Below, piece by piece: positions 51,793-61,753 of a DNA stretch of 64,000 nt (the first letter of the stretch is position 1; every line of letters begins with the position of its first letter). Where the stretch lies: positions 124,001 to 188,000 of the forward strand of contig CAVSSX010000007.1 of the NCBI GenBank assembly GCA_963730735.1. The letters run 5' to 3'. The translations under genes were made by a program, and so were the position numbers. The DNA is from CAVSSX01 sp963730735 (GTDB lineage: Bacteria; Actinomycetota; Acidimicrobiia; Acidimicrobiales; RAAP-2). The notes below the pieces were generated by a model. The model was given only the letters and a program-made list of their open reading frames with translations, made no database searches and had not been told where the DNA came from.

Positions 51793-54700
51793 ATGAGCCG
51801 CCGAGGTACCCGGCCCTGGCGGTCGGTGCTCGTCGCCCTCCTCGTTCTCCCCTTGACCACGGTCGGCGTCACGGCGCTGGCCGGGTCGCCGGCCGGAGCG
51901 GCCACCGGTACGTACAGCCTGGCCATCACGTCGCCGACCGACGGGAGCACCACGCCGATCGGGACGACGTTCTCCTACGTCGTCTCGGCCACCTGTGCCG
52001 GCAGCTGTGGCGGCGTCGTCGTTGACCAGACCCTCCCCTCGGGCCTGGTGCTCGACGGCTCGGGCGTGGCCACCGGTCCGGACCAGGCGGTGGCCAGCGT
52101 CACCGAGAACGCCGGTCAGCTGGCGTTCAGCCTGAACGACTTCTCGGGCGACACCTCCTTCACCGTCTCGGTACTCGCCTCGGCCAACGACGCCAGCCCG
52201 TCCACGACCTACCCGCTCCGCGTGAGCTCCAACACCCCCGACGGCACGGTCACCTCGCCGGTCGTCACCGTCCGACCCACCGGCGCCTCCACCTTGTCCA
52301 GCACCATGACGGTCTCGACGCCCGATCCGGAGGACCCCCGCACCGTCACCTGGACCGTGGCCAGCTGCGACGGTCCGACGGGCGGGGGCGCCTTTCCGAT
52401 CGAGGCCTTTGCGCTCACCGATCCGCTGCCGGCCGGCGCGCAGGTCGAGTCGACCCAGGTGCTCACGTCGGCGTCGGGATCGCCCAACGCCGTGTGGACG
52501 GCCGACGGGCAGACCTACACGCTGACCGCCGCACCCGGGGTCGTCCTCACCCCGGGGGTCTGTGGCCAGATCCGGGCGGCGATCACCGTCACCTACCCCG
52601 CGACCTCGTTCCCCGGCGGCGGCCCGGGCATCACCAATACGGCCACGACGACCGGCGCCCTGCTCGATGGCACGCCGGCCGCCGGCCGCTCGGTCTCGGC
52701 CACCGCCCCGGGGTTCGCCGGCGCCGGACCACCGCCGCCGCCCGCCGTCCCGACCGACCACTCCCCGGTCACGTTGGTCGCCGAGGCGTCGGCGGACGGA
52801 TCGGGATTCGCCCCGGCGGCCACCGTCGCCTCCCCCTCGACCGTCCAGCTCCGGCTGGTGGCCACCAACCCCCGCCCGACCCCGGTGTCGGACGGCACGA
52901 TCTGCGACGTGCTGCCCTCGGCCGACGGTTCGGCATTCGCCCTGACGGCCACCGGCGCCGTGGCCGGGCTCCCGCCGGGCGCCGTGGTCGCCTACTCGGA
53001 CGATCCCGGGCGATCCGACTGCGTCGGGGGCAGGTGGTCGGGTGCGGTGCCCGATGGCGGGGCCACGGCCATCCGGGTCACCGGAGTGACCCTGACGGCG
53101 CACGGCTCGCTGGCGCTGACCTTCGCCGCGACGGTGCCGGCCGACCAGCCCGGCGGGGCGACCGTCGGCAACCAGGCCAGCTTCACCGGCACCTCGGGTG
53201 CCACCGCCCTCGGGCCCCTCGTCTCGAACACCGCCTCGGTGGCCGTCGGGGTGACGACCGGCCTCGTCCTCGACGCGGCGATCAACGGTGCCACCTTCTC
53301 CTCGGCCCCGGGTGACCAGGTGGCGAAGGGCGCCACCCTCGTCCGGACCTATCAGGTGACGAACACCGGCAACACCACGGTCAGCTCGTTGAGGGTGACC
53401 GACGACACGCTGCCGGCCACGGCCGGCGTGCAGTGCGCCAGCACCTCGCTGCCCCCCGGCGCCGCCACCGACTGCTCGGCGCCGGACGGCACGGCGCTCG
53501 CCGGACAGGTCGCCGGGACGGCCACCGTCACGGGCTCGGCCGCCGGAGCCACCGGGGGCTCCTCGATCGCCGTGACCTCCACGCCGGTGACGTCCTATTA
53601 CTTCGGCCAGAGCCCCGCCGTCGGGCTGGCGACCACGGCCAACGTCGCCTCGGTGTCGGCCACCGGCACGACGATCCGGTACACCTTCACCGTCACCGAT
53701 ACCGGCAACACCCCCCTCGACCACGTGGGCCTGACCGACGCCCTCCCCGGCCTCTCGTCGTTCGACTGCGGCCCGGTCGACAACGGGAGCCTGTCGCTCG
53801 AGCCGACGGCCTCGACCACCTGCACCGCCGAGTACGCCACCACCCAGGCCGACATCGACCGGGGTGGGATCGACAACCCGGCCGCCGTCGTCGCCACCTC
53901 GCCGCTCGGCGTGACGGTCACCGACCAGGCGGCGCTCCACCTCCCGGTCAACCAGGTGGCGTCCCTGGCGCTCGGCGTCGTGCCGACGCCGGCCACCGTG
54001 ACCGCCGCCGGGGCGACCGTCACCTACGACTTCGACCTGACCAATACCGGCACGGTCACGCTGCACGCACTCTCGGTGGCGAACGCCTTCAGCGGCGCCT
54101 CGAGCGGCGACCAACTGGGGGCCGTCACCTGTCCGGCGGGCAGCCTGGCCCCCGGTCACGGGGCCACCTGCACCGCCACCGTGACCACCGCCCAGGCCGA
54201 CGTCGACGCCGGCGGCATCACCGGCTCGGTCACGGCCGGGGCGCTCACCCCCGCCGGGGCCGCCGTGACCTCGAGTCCGGCGACCGGTCGGGTGACGATC
54301 CCGGCCACGCCCGGGCTCGCCGTGACCGCATCGGCCGACCCCGTCGACTTCGCCTCCTCCGGCACCACCGTGACCTACCGCGCCACGGTCACCAACACCG
54401 GCAACGTCACCCTCGGCCAGGTGGCGGTCACCGGTCCCCGGCCGGGCCGCTCGACCTTCTCGTGCCCGGTACCGACGCTGGCGCCGAACGCCGCCGAGAC
54501 GTGCACGGCGTCCTACACCACCACCGCCGCCGACGTGGCGGCCGGCTCGGTCACCATTGCGGTGACGGCGACGGGCCTCGCCCCGTCGGGGGTGGCGGTG
54601 CAGGCCACGGCCACCATGACCCTGCCGGCGACCGGGTCGCTCTCGATCGTGGCCACTGCCAACCCCCGGTCGGTGACCGGCGCCGGGTCACCGGTCACCT

Positions 54701-55581
54701 ACTCCTTCGTCGTCGCCAACACCAGCCAGGTGACGTTGTCGGCGGTCGGGGTCGCCGGGACCCTGGGCGGCGCCTCGGTCACCGACTCGGCGCTCGGGCC
54801 GCCCGTGTCGACCGACGTCCGGCTCACCGGACTGGTCGTCTGGCCGTTCGCCGCCGGCAACCTCGGCCGGGTGACGTGCTCGTCCACCACGCTGGCGCCC
54901 AAGGCCTCGACCACCTGCAACGCCTCGCCCTACCTGGTCACCCAGGCCCAGACGGACAGCGGCGGACTGGCCGCGTCGTTCACCGCCCAGGGCACCACGC
55001 CGACCGGAGCCCTCGTCACCTCGTCGCCGTCCACCGCCGACGTGACGATCCCCGCCGCCCCGGGGATCCGGCTGGTCGGCTCGGCCGACGTGACCAGCGT
55101 GGGCGCCGCCGACACCACGATCACCTACACCTACGCCGTGACCAACACCGGCAACGTCACCCTCAGCCCGGTCACGGTCGCCGACCCCATGCACCGACTC
55201 TCGCCGCTGAGTTGCCCCGAGACCTCGCTGGCCCCCGACGTGGCCGAGCGTTGCACCGCCACCTACACGACCACCGAGGCCGACCTCGAGGCCGGGTCGA
55301 TCGGCAACACCGGGACCGTCGAGAGCGCCGCACCTTCCGGGCCGACCGTCCGAGCCACGTCCACGGTCACCGTGTTGGTCAGTGCCGTCCAGGGTGGCCC
55401 GGTGTCGGCCCTCGCCGTCGGGGCCACCGGCCGCGGCTACTCGGCCAGCACCGGTACCGACATCCCCTTCCACGGGCCGCTCATGACCGTCGTGAGCGGC
55501 CTGACGGCGCTGGTGTTGGTGTTCCTGGTCCTGGCCATGGCCGTCCTGGGCCGCCGACGTCGCCAGGCGTCTCGCGACTGA
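51793..55581 (+). CDS. Large surface protein with tandem DUF11/DUF7507-type repeats
   Basis: A 1262-residue exported protein. An N-terminal signal (hydrophobic stretch then SPAGAAT, about residue 38) is followed by beta-rich domains. At least six repeats of about 115-140 residues run from about residue 490 to 1190. Each has a TNTGN-type core (YQVTNTGNTT, FTVTDTGNTP, LTNTGTVT, VTNTGNVT, VANTSQVT, VTNTGNVT), then a Cys pair and a TTxADxxxG block. The C-terminus has one membrane helix (about 1230-1255) and a basic tail RRRRQAS. It should stand out from the cell as a stalk; no sortase motif is present. Function (adhesion or wall) is inference. Confidence 0.88.
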   Translation: MSRRGTRPWRSVLVALLVLPLTTVGVTALAGSPAGAATGTYSLAITSPTDGSTTPIGTTFSYVVSATCAGSCGGVVVDQTLPSGLVLDGSGVATGPDQAVASVTENAGQLAFSLNDFSGDTSFTVSVLASANDASPSTTYPLRVSSNTPDGTVTSPVVTVRPTGASTLSSTMTVSTPDPEDPRTVTWTVASCDGPTGGGAFPIEAFALTDPLPAGAQVESTQVLTSASGSPNAVWTADGQTYTLTAAPGVVLTPGVCGQIRAAITVTYPATSFPGGGPGITNTATTTGALLDGTPAAGRSVSATAPGFAGAGPPPPPAVPTDHSPVTLVAEASADGSGFAPAATVASPSTVQLRLVATNPRPTPVSDGTICDVLPSADGSAFALTATGAVAGLPPGAVVAYSDDPGRSDCVGGRWSGAVPDGGATAIRVTGVTLTAHGSLALTFAATVPADQPGGATVGNQASFTGTSGATALGPLVSNTASVAVGVTTGLVLDAAINGATFSSAPGDQVAKGATLVRTYQVTNTGNTTVSSLRVTDDTLPATAGVQCASTSLPPGAATDCSAPDGTALAGQVAGTATVTGSAAGATGGSSIAVTSTPVTSYYFGQSPAVGLATTANVASVSATGTTIRYTFTVTDTGNTPLDHVGLTDALPGLSSFDCGPVDNGSLSLEPTASTTCTAEYATTQADIDRGGIDNPAAVVATSPLGVTVTDQAALHLPVNQVASLALGVVPTPATVTAAGATVTYDFDLTNTGTVTLHALSVANAFSGASSGDQLGAVTCPAGSLAPGHGATCTATVTTAQADVDAGGITGSVTAGALTPAGAAVTSSPATGRVTIPATPGLAVTASADPVDFASSGTTVTYRATVTNTGNVTLGQVAVTGPRPGRSTFSCPVPTLAPNAAETCTASYTTTAADVAAGSVTIAVTATGLAPSGVAVQATATMTLPATGSLSIVATANPRSVTGAGSPVTYSFVVANTSQVTLSAVGVAGTLGGASVTDSALGPPVSTDVRLTGLVVWPFAAGNLGRVTCSSTTLAPKASTTCNASPYLVTQAQTDSGGLAASFTAQGTTPTGALVTSSPSTADVTIPAAPGIRLVGSADVTSVGAADTTITYTYAVTNTGNVTLSPVTVADPMHRLSPLSCPETSLAPDVAERCTATYTTTEADLEAGSIGNTGTVESAAPSGPTVRATSTVTVLVSAVQGGPVSALAVGATGRGYSASTGTDIPFHGPLMTVVSGLTALVLVFLVLAMAVLGRRRRQASRD

Positions 55582-55693
55582 TCCGGTCCGGCGGCGGCCT
55601 GGGCGGCCGGACTCGGCCAACGCCACCCGGCCACACGTGCCACGAACTCACCGCCGCCCTGGGGCATCCTGAAGGAGGAACGAAGGAGGCACC

Positions 55694-56131
55694 GTGGGTC
55701 TGCCAGAAGTGGTGGTGTTCAGCGAGAGCAGTTTCGGCGGCGACGAATGGCGGACCAACCTCAACTTCTCCTGGGTGGGGAGCGACTGGAACGACGCCAT
55801 CTCGTCGATCATCGTCATCTCCGGCACGTGGCAGTTCTACGGCGACGCCGGGTTCAGTGGCACCTACTCCCGCCCGCTCGGCCCCGGGTACTACCCCTTC
55901 GTCCAGGACGACTTCGTGAACATCCGCAACGACTCGATCTCGTCGTTCAAGTGCATCTCGTTGTCGCCGACCGACTTCCTCGATCCGGTCACGATCGACA
56001 CGGTCGACGTGTTGGACTGGGCCGGCACCGGCTACACCGGCAGCGTCACGGTGTCGAGGAACGCGGCGGAGGCGTTCAGCGAGGAGGTCGGCGAGTACCC
56101 GAGCTATGGGGTGGACGCGCAGAACCCGTGA
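55694..56131 (+). CDS. Beta/gamma-crystallin domain protein
   Basis: A 145-residue protein. The first 95 residues carry Greek-key motifs: VVVFSESSFGGDEWR and WQFYGDAGFSGTYSRPLGPGYY, typical of the beta/gamma-crystallin fold. A D-D-F/N-N-S style loop (NIRNDSISSFKC) is a candidate calcium-binding site. No signal peptide is seen. The GTG at 55694 follows a full AAGGAGG. It lies 112 nt after the large repeat protein and may be co-transcribed. Known microbial relatives bind calcium and serve in stress or extracellular roles. Confidence 0.85.
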   Translation: MGLPEVVVFSESSFGGDEWRTNLNFSWVGSDWNDAISSIIVISGTWQFYGDAGFSGTYSRPLGPGYYPFVQDDFVNIRNDSISSFKCISLSPTDFLDPVTIDTVDVLDWAGTGYTGSVTVSRNAAEAFSEEVGEYPSYGVDAQNP

Positions 56132-56324
56132 CGCCGGGCTACCGGATGCCCGCCGCACCCCGGGGCTGGCCGGGCGGCCACCGTTCCTCCTCCGGGCTGC
56201 GGGGCCGGGCCACCCGATCGCCTGGATGGCCGACCCGACGGCGAGTCCATCGGGGGCCGGACGCCCGTCGTGAGGTCGTGTCCCCGGCGGGGATGCTCGC
56301 AAGGCTCGTGCGTCCAGGGACGGA

Positions 56325-57032
56325 TCATGCCGGGAACGACGCCGAGGCCAGGACCGTGCCACCGGTCGAGACCAGGCTGGCCCCCTCGACCTTCGAGGGG
56401 GCCACGGTCAGCGGCACGCTCCACGCCCCGTAGCCCTTGTTCACCCAGAACGTGCCGACCGGCGTCGTCGTGCCGTTCGGCAGCGTGATGCGGCAGGTCA
56501 CATAGCCCGTGTAGCCGAGGTCGCGCACGGTCATCTGGAGCCAGCCCGGCGAGCCGCTATAGGTGGCCACCGCCCCCCGGCTCTCGCCGTCGGCGGTCAA
56601 CATGGCCCGGGCCACCTGGTCCTCGGGGGCGGTCACCGCCGATCGGGTCGGGGCCGGCCCGTTGGCCGTCCCGCGCCCGATACCGAAGCCGACGGCCAGC
56701 GCCGCCAGGAGCACCACGGCGGCCACGGCCAGCAGCACCCGGGCGGGGCGTCGGCGGTGCGCGATCGGGGTCGGCGCCGGCATGGTGGCCGCCATCCGCT
56801 CGGCCAGACGGACCTCGAACCCGACCGGCGGCTCGACCTCGGGACCCAGCTCGAGTAGCGCGTCGGCCGCCCGGGTGAGTTGCTCCTCCTCGGCCGAGCA
56901 CGACTCGCACCCGTACAGGTGGGCCAGGACCTCGGAGCGCTCCCGCCCGGTCAGGATGCCGAGCGCCAGCTCGGGCAGGGCCACCCGAACCTCGGCACAC
57001 TCCATCGGCCGGTCACCCTGGGGGCTGGTCAT
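56325..57032 (-). CDS. Anti-sigma factor, RskA-like
   Basis: A 235-residue membrane anti-sigma factor. The zinc-binding N-terminal domain has HLYGCESCS (HxxxCxxC) after PMECAEVRVALPELAL. One transmembrane segment lies at about residues 105-125 (VLLAVAAVVLLAALAVGFGI). The extracytoplasmic domain follows, ending WSVPLTVAPSKVEGASLVST, typical of RskA proteins. It holds the sigma factor at 57029 inactive at the membrane until a signal triggers release. The ATG at 57032 overlaps the sigma stop as ATGA. Confidence 0.9.
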   Translation of the reverse strand: MTSPQGDRPMECAEVRVALPELALGILTGRERSEVLAHLYGCESCSAEEEQLTRAADALLELGPEVEPPVGFEVRLAERMAATMPAPTPIAHRRRPARVLLAVAAVVLLAALAVGFGIGRGTANGPAPTRSAVTAPEDQVARAMLTADGESRGAVATYSGSPGWLQMTVRDLGYTGYVTCRITLPNGTTTPVGTFWVNKGYGAWSVPLTVAPSKVEGASLVSTGGTVLASASFPA

Positions 57033-57607
57033 CGGGACTCCTTCTCGGCCATCGACGCCCGCACCTTGGCCAGGCCCGACCGCACCCGGGTCTTGGCCGT
57101 GCCGAGGGGGATCGACTCGACCTCGCTGATCTCGAGCGCCGTCCGGCCGTAGAACGTGGCCAGGACCAGCGCCCGGCGCTGCTCGGGCGGCAGCTCCACC
57201 AGGGCCTGGCGCGCCCCGGCCACCGCCTCGGCCGTCACGGCGGCGTCCTCGGGCGAGCGCTCGGCGCTCACCAGCCCGAGGCCGATCAGGTCGTCGGGGT
57301 CGGTCGGGGTGGCTCGGCGGAGGCGGAGGGCGTCGATGACCAGGTTCCGGGTGATGGTGAGGACCCACGACGTCACCGAGCCCCGGCGGGCGTCGAAGAC
57401 CGCCGCGTGCCGCCAGACCCGCACCAGCGCCTCCTGGGCGACCTCCTCGGCCACGCCGGGGTCGCCGACCATGCCGAGCGCCAGCCCGTAGACCCGACGC
57501 TGGTACCGCCGCACGAAGGCCGTGGCCGCCTCCTGGTCACCGAGGGCCATGCCGGCCAGGAGCGCCTCGTCCGTCAATCCCCCCGGGGCCACACGCGATT
57601 CTCCCAT
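57029..57607 (-). CDS. ECF-type RNA polymerase sigma factor, SigK-like
   Basis: A 192-residue sigma70-family factor. Region 2 covers about residues 25-95 (VRRYQRRVYGLALGMVGD, VAQEALVRVWRHA, SVTSWVLTITRNLVIDALR). Region 4 covers about residues 130-185 (LVELPPEQRRALVLATFYG, then IPLGTAKTRVRSGLAKVR). It directs RNA polymerase to a stress or envelope regulon. The pairing with an adjacent coupled anti-sigma gene supports signal-dependent release. Confidence 0.92.
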   Translation of the reverse strand: MGESRVAPGGLTDEALLAGMALGDQEAATAFVRRYQRRVYGLALGMVGDPGVAEEVAQEALVRVWRHAAVFDARRGSVTSWVLTITRNLVIDALRLRRATPTDPDDLIGLGLVSAERSPEDAAVTAEAVAGARQALVELPPEQRRALVLATFYGRTALEISEVESIPLGTAKTRVRSGLAKVRASMAEKESR

Positions 57608-58034
57608 CGCCGGTACTACGGACCACGGCACCGGAGGGATTGCCGCCATCCGATGGGCACCGCCTGCACCCCCCGGTCCCACCCCTGCGCTGCTCCGGCG
57701 GCAGGGCGCGTGCCACAATCTGTGGTCACCGGACGCCCCGACGGCCACGCCGTCGGATGCCGTCACACGGGTTTTCCGGACCCGCCGAGCCGACCGATCG
57801 AGGAGGAGGACCCGTGGGAGCGCCCACCTGCCGGCAGCCGGCACGGCACGAACCCGCTCCCACCGGGTACGCCGTCGTCCGGAGCCGATCCCCCCGGGTT
57901 CCCCGTGGCCACTGAGCTCGGTACCGAGTCCGGGGCCGTCGTGACCACCGCGCCCGTCTCGTCGGTCGACCACCGGCGCGACCCCTCGTCACACGGCTCC
58001 GACCGACCGACGACCCCGGCCCCCGAGGGCGCCG
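57608..58034. other. Divergent gap between sigma factor and mannosyltransferase genes
   Basis: A 427-nt region. Frames crossing it are compositionally GC-biased and look non-coding. It holds one compact hairpin, CCGACGGC-CAC-GCCGTCGG (57738-57756). Promoters for both flanking genes should lie here. A sigma-dependent autoregulated promoter is expected but no consensus could be chosen by eye. Confidence 0.4.
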
Positions 58035-59135
58035 GTGCGCCGGCACCGCCTGGCCTGGGTCGTCCGACCGGTCGTGATCTACCTGGCCTCCCGGGTCGTC
58101 ACCTACCTGGCCATGGTGGCCGCCCTGCCGTTCTCCCACCACGACCTGGCGTGGGAGATCCGCCGGTGGGACAGCGCGTGGTTCATCCGGGCGGTCACCG
58201 AGGGCTACCCGGCCCACCTGCCCATGGTGGACGGTCACGTCGGCTCGAGCCCCATCGCCTTCTTCCCCCTGTTCCCGCTGACCATGCACGGGCTGTCGGC
58301 CCTCACCGGCCTGCCCCTCCTGGTCAGCGGGACCGCCATCTCCCTGTTCACCGGGCTCACGGCCATGGTCGCCGTGTGGGCCCTGGTCCGCCTGTACGCC
58401 GGCGACCGGGCGGCCGACCGGGCCACCCTCCTGCTGGCCGTCTTCCCGGGCACCTTCGTCCTCTCCATGGCCTACGCCGAGGGACTCACCGTCACCTTCG
58501 TGGCCCTCGGGCTCTACGCCCTACTGAAGGGCCGGTGGGTCCTGGCCGGCTGCTGCGGGCTACTGGCCACCCTCGCCTCGCCGGTGGCGTTGGCCTTCGT
58601 GGTGAGCGCCCTGTACTGCGCCGCCCGTGAGATCCACCAGCGGCGGAACTGGCGGTCCCTGGCCGCGCCGGTCCTCGCCCCGCTCGGCTTCATCGGTTAC
58701 CAGGCCTGGTTGTGGCAGCACACCGGCGACCTGATGGCCTGGCGGGAGACGGAACTGGGCGGGTGGAACAGCTACGTCTCGCTGGCCTACCCGTTCGACC
58801 TGGTGGGCAACTTCGTCCGGGACCCGGTGGCCGCCACCATCACCACCGACGTGCTGGTGCTCGGCATGGCCCTCACCATCTTCGGCGCCGTCATCGCCAT
58901 CCGCCAACGCCAGCCGATGCCACTGCTCCTCTACGGGCTCAGTGCCGCGCTGATCTCGCTGGTCAGCGAACCGGTGGGCCTGCGGCCCCGCTTCGTGTTC
59001 CTGGCCTTCCCGCTGATCCTGGCGGTCGGGGTCTGGCTGCACGGCCGGGCCCTCGTGCTCACCGCCTCGGTCTCGGCCGGGCTGTTGTTCGCCCTGACGC
59101 TCTACTCGGTGACCTGGTACTCGCTCTTCCCGTAG
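58035..59135 (+). CDS. PIG-V-like mannosyltransferase family membrane protein
   Basis: A 366-residue multi-pass membrane protein of the GT-C type. The first periplasmic loop has IRRWDSAWFIRAVTEGYP, the acidic motif region shared with PIG-V GPI mannosyltransferases. About nine hydrophobic segments follow, with IAFFPLFPL after the first loop and PRFVFLAFPLILAVGVWL near the end. It probably moves a sugar from a polyprenyl-phosphate donor to an envelope acceptor. The GTG start at 58035 follows GAGGGC. Confidence 0.8.
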   Translation: MRRHRLAWVVRPVVIYLASRVVTYLAMVAALPFSHHDLAWEIRRWDSAWFIRAVTEGYPAHLPMVDGHVGSSPIAFFPLFPLTMHGLSALTGLPLLVSGTAISLFTGLTAMVAVWALVRLYAGDRAADRATLLLAVFPGTFVLSMAYAEGLTVTFVALGLYALLKGRWVLAGCCGLLATLASPVALAFVVSALYCAAREIHQRRNWRSLAAPVLAPLGFIGYQAWLWQHTGDLMAWRETELGGWNSYVSLAYPFDLVGNFVRDPVAATITTDVLVLGMALTIFGAVIAIRQRQPMPLLLYGLSAALISLVSEPVGLRPRFVFLAFPLILAVGVWLHGRALVLTASVSAGLLFALTLYSVTWYSLFP

Positions 59136-59180
59136 GCCCGGCACGGTTCGGGATGCGCCGGCGAGCGGCGACGGGCGGGC

Positions 59181-59601
59181 TCAGGTGAGCGGGGTGACCT
59201 CGTCGGCGGCCACCAGGACGATCAGCAGCTCCTGGTCCCGCTCGTAGGTGAGCAGCCGGCCGGCGTCGTCGAGTCGCAGCCAGCGGAGCTGGTCGACCTC
59301 GTCGTTGGCCACGAAGGACCCGCCGACGGGCTCCATGACCCAGTAGGCCACGACCTTGGGCCGGTCCTTGCGATCGCGGTACTCGGTGTGGCCGATGAAG
59401 CGACCGAGCGTGCACCGCAGGCCGGTCTCCTCCTCGACCTCGCGCAGCGCCGCTTCCTCGAAACTCTCGCCGGGCTCGAGCTTGCCCTTGGGGAAGGACC
59501 AGTCCTCCCGACCGGGACGGTGCACCAACAGCACCTCGCAGCTGCCCTTCGGCTCCGCGGCGGACCACCAGGCCACCGGCGGCCCGCACCAGCTCACTCA
59601 C
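59181..59601 (-). CDS. NUDIX hydrolase, one frameshift
   Basis: A NUDIX protein of 139 residues after removing one inserted base at about 59560. The NUDIX box is complete (G, five residues, E, seven residues, then REVEEETGL). The N-terminal strand SELVRAAGGLVVR is in one frame and EVLLVHRPGREDWSFPKGK in the other. It cleaves a nucleoside-diphosphate-linked substrate. The GTG at 59601 is preferred; an ATG at 59619 is possible. The break falls before the catalytic box, so the downstream frame alone looks deceptively complete. Confidence 0.85.
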
Positions 59602-59776
59602 TGGTTGACGGTTTGGCATCAAGGTCGCTGCACGACTGGGAGCCACAAGCTCGACCTTACCGTCACCGGTGGCAGAGCTGGCGCCAACAGCGGCCGGATG
59701 GGCAGAGGTTCACTTTGATCACAAAATAGTCACGAAACAGGGGTCCGGCCGGTCGGCGCGGCGATAGCCTCGACGG

Positions 59777-61638
59777 GTGGCCGACGCAGCACCGACCCCC
59801 GTTGGCGGAGGGGACATCGAAGTCGAATGGCAGTTCGATGCCCTCGACCTGCGCCCCGTCGAGCGGTGGCTCGGCGGGCTGGCCGACCGGGCCCCCGAGG
59901 ACAACCTGCCCCCGCTGACCCTGGTCACCGAACCGCCCCGCCGCCTGGTCGACCACTACCTCGACACCGAGGACTGGAGGATCGGCCGGGCCGGGTTCGT
60001 CCTGCGCACCCGGGCCCGCGGTCGCTCCGACGAAGCCACCCTCAAGGACTCCCGGCCCGGCCGGGGCCGGAGGTCTCCGCCAACGCCTGGAGGTCACCGA
60101 GCAGCTGGGCCCCGAGGGGATCACCGAGCTCGGCACCGAGGGACCGGTCGGCCGTCGGATCCACGCCGTCGCCGGGACCCGGCCGCTGCGCCAGGTGCTC
60201 GAGGTCCGCACCCGTCGCCGGCCCTTCTCGCTGCAGGCCGCGGGCGAAGAGGTCGCCGAGGTGGCCCTGGACGAGACGATGATCGTCGTCGGCCCCGACG
60301 ACCAGCCGGTCCGCCTGCGCCGGGTGGAGATCGAGGTCGTGCCGGCCTGGGTCGACCGCCTCGAGCCCCTGGTCCACGAGGTGCGGGCGGCGTGCGGCCT
60401 CCAGCCGGCCACGCTGTCGAAGTTCGAGGCCGGCCTGATGGCCCTGGGCGTCGACGTGCCCGGCCCGGTCGATCTCGGCAGCACCCAGGCCTCCCCCGAT
60501 TCGACGACCGGGGAGCTGGCCTTCGCCGTGCTCCGACGACACCTCGGCGTGCTGCTCGAACGCGAGCCCGGCACCCGCCTCGGGGAGGACCCCGAAGAGC
60601 TCCACGACATGCGGGTGGCGACCCGTCGGCTGCGGGCGGCGCTCGATCTCTTCGCCCCCGTCCTGCCGGCCCGGGCCGACGTGCTCCGCAGCGAGCTGGG
60701 TTGGCTGGCCGGGGTCCTCGGGACCGTCCGGGACCTCGACGTCCAACTCGGCCGGATGGACGAGATGGACGTGTGGGTGGCCGACGGCGACCAGCGCGAC
60801 GGGCCGTCACCCCTCGACGAGCTGCGCCAGGTACTCCTCGAGGAGTGGTCCACGCAGCGCACCGACATGCTGGCGGCGCTGGAATCGCCCCGGTGGGAGC
60901 GGCTGGCCGCCGGGCTCGTCTCGATGGCCCGTCAGGGTCCGTCGAGACGGCAGCCGTCGGCCCGCCAACCGGCCGCCCTGGCGGTCCCCGAGCTGGTGGC
61001 CGCCCGGCACCTGGCGGTGACCAAGGCCGCCCGGCGGGCCAAGCGCACCGGGATCCCGGCCGACTTCCACCGGCTCCGCATCCGGGGCAAGCGGCTCCGG
61101 TACTCCCTCGAATTCACGTCCGCCGTCTACGGCGCCCGGACCGACCGGTTCGTCAAGCGGCTGGCCGTGCTCCAGGACATGTTGGGGTCGATGCAGGACG
61201 CCGAGGTGGCCACCACCCGCCTGCGCGACCTGGCCATCGGCGGGGGGCACTCGCTGGCCCCGGCCACCGTCTTCGCCATGGGCGAGGTCGCCGAGCGCTA
61301 CCACGCCGAGGCGGCGGCCCTGCTTGGCCCAGCTGCCCAAGCACCTCAAGCTGGTCAGCGGGCCCGAGTGGCAGGATCTGTCCGGCCTGATGGAGCGGCG
61401 CCAGGCCGAGGCGGCCGAGCAGCTCAGCAGCCTGGCCACCGCGGTGGCCGCCGTCGTCCCGGCCCCGGTGACCCTCGTGGCGGCGCCTCCCAGCGAGCCC
61501 GAGGAGCTGCCGGCCGAGGGGGGAACGGTGACCGCCATCGGCGGCGCCACCCTCACCTACCCGGTGGCGCCGGGCGCCTGGCCGGTCCCGAGCCACCGGG
61601 GCCCCACCACGGCCAGCGGCTCACCGACCACTGACTGA
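59777..61638 (+). CDS. CYTH-CHAD domain protein, two frameshifts
   Basis: A 619-codon protein in three frames. Single inserted bases at about 60060 and 61323 explain both shifts. The CYTH domain (about residues 12-215) begins DIEVEWQFDALDLRPVERWL and continues HYLDTEDWRIGRAGFVLRTR. The CHAD domain (about 245-510) has LHDMRVATRRLRAALDLF and FHRLRIRGKRLRYSLEF, rich in the conserved His and Arg. Known function: CHAD domains bind inorganic polyphosphate and CYTH domains bind triphosphates. The GTG start at 59777 is weakly supported. It is likely intact in the organism. Confidence 0.85.
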
Positions 61639-61753
61639 TCCGCGCCGGGTGCCGCCCGAGCGCAATTCCTGACCCACCCGATAAGCTTTTGTCATTGGCT
61701 CGGGTGGTGGTGGCCGCCGTCCCGAGGATCGAGCGATCGGGAGAGGGTGCGGC

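Noticed and set aside
51607..54159. Minus-strand open frame of 850 codons opposite the repeat protein
   Set aside because: Its composition mirrors the repeats on the plus strand and it lacks any domain or start signal; the plus-strand frame has a signal peptide, repeats and an anchor.
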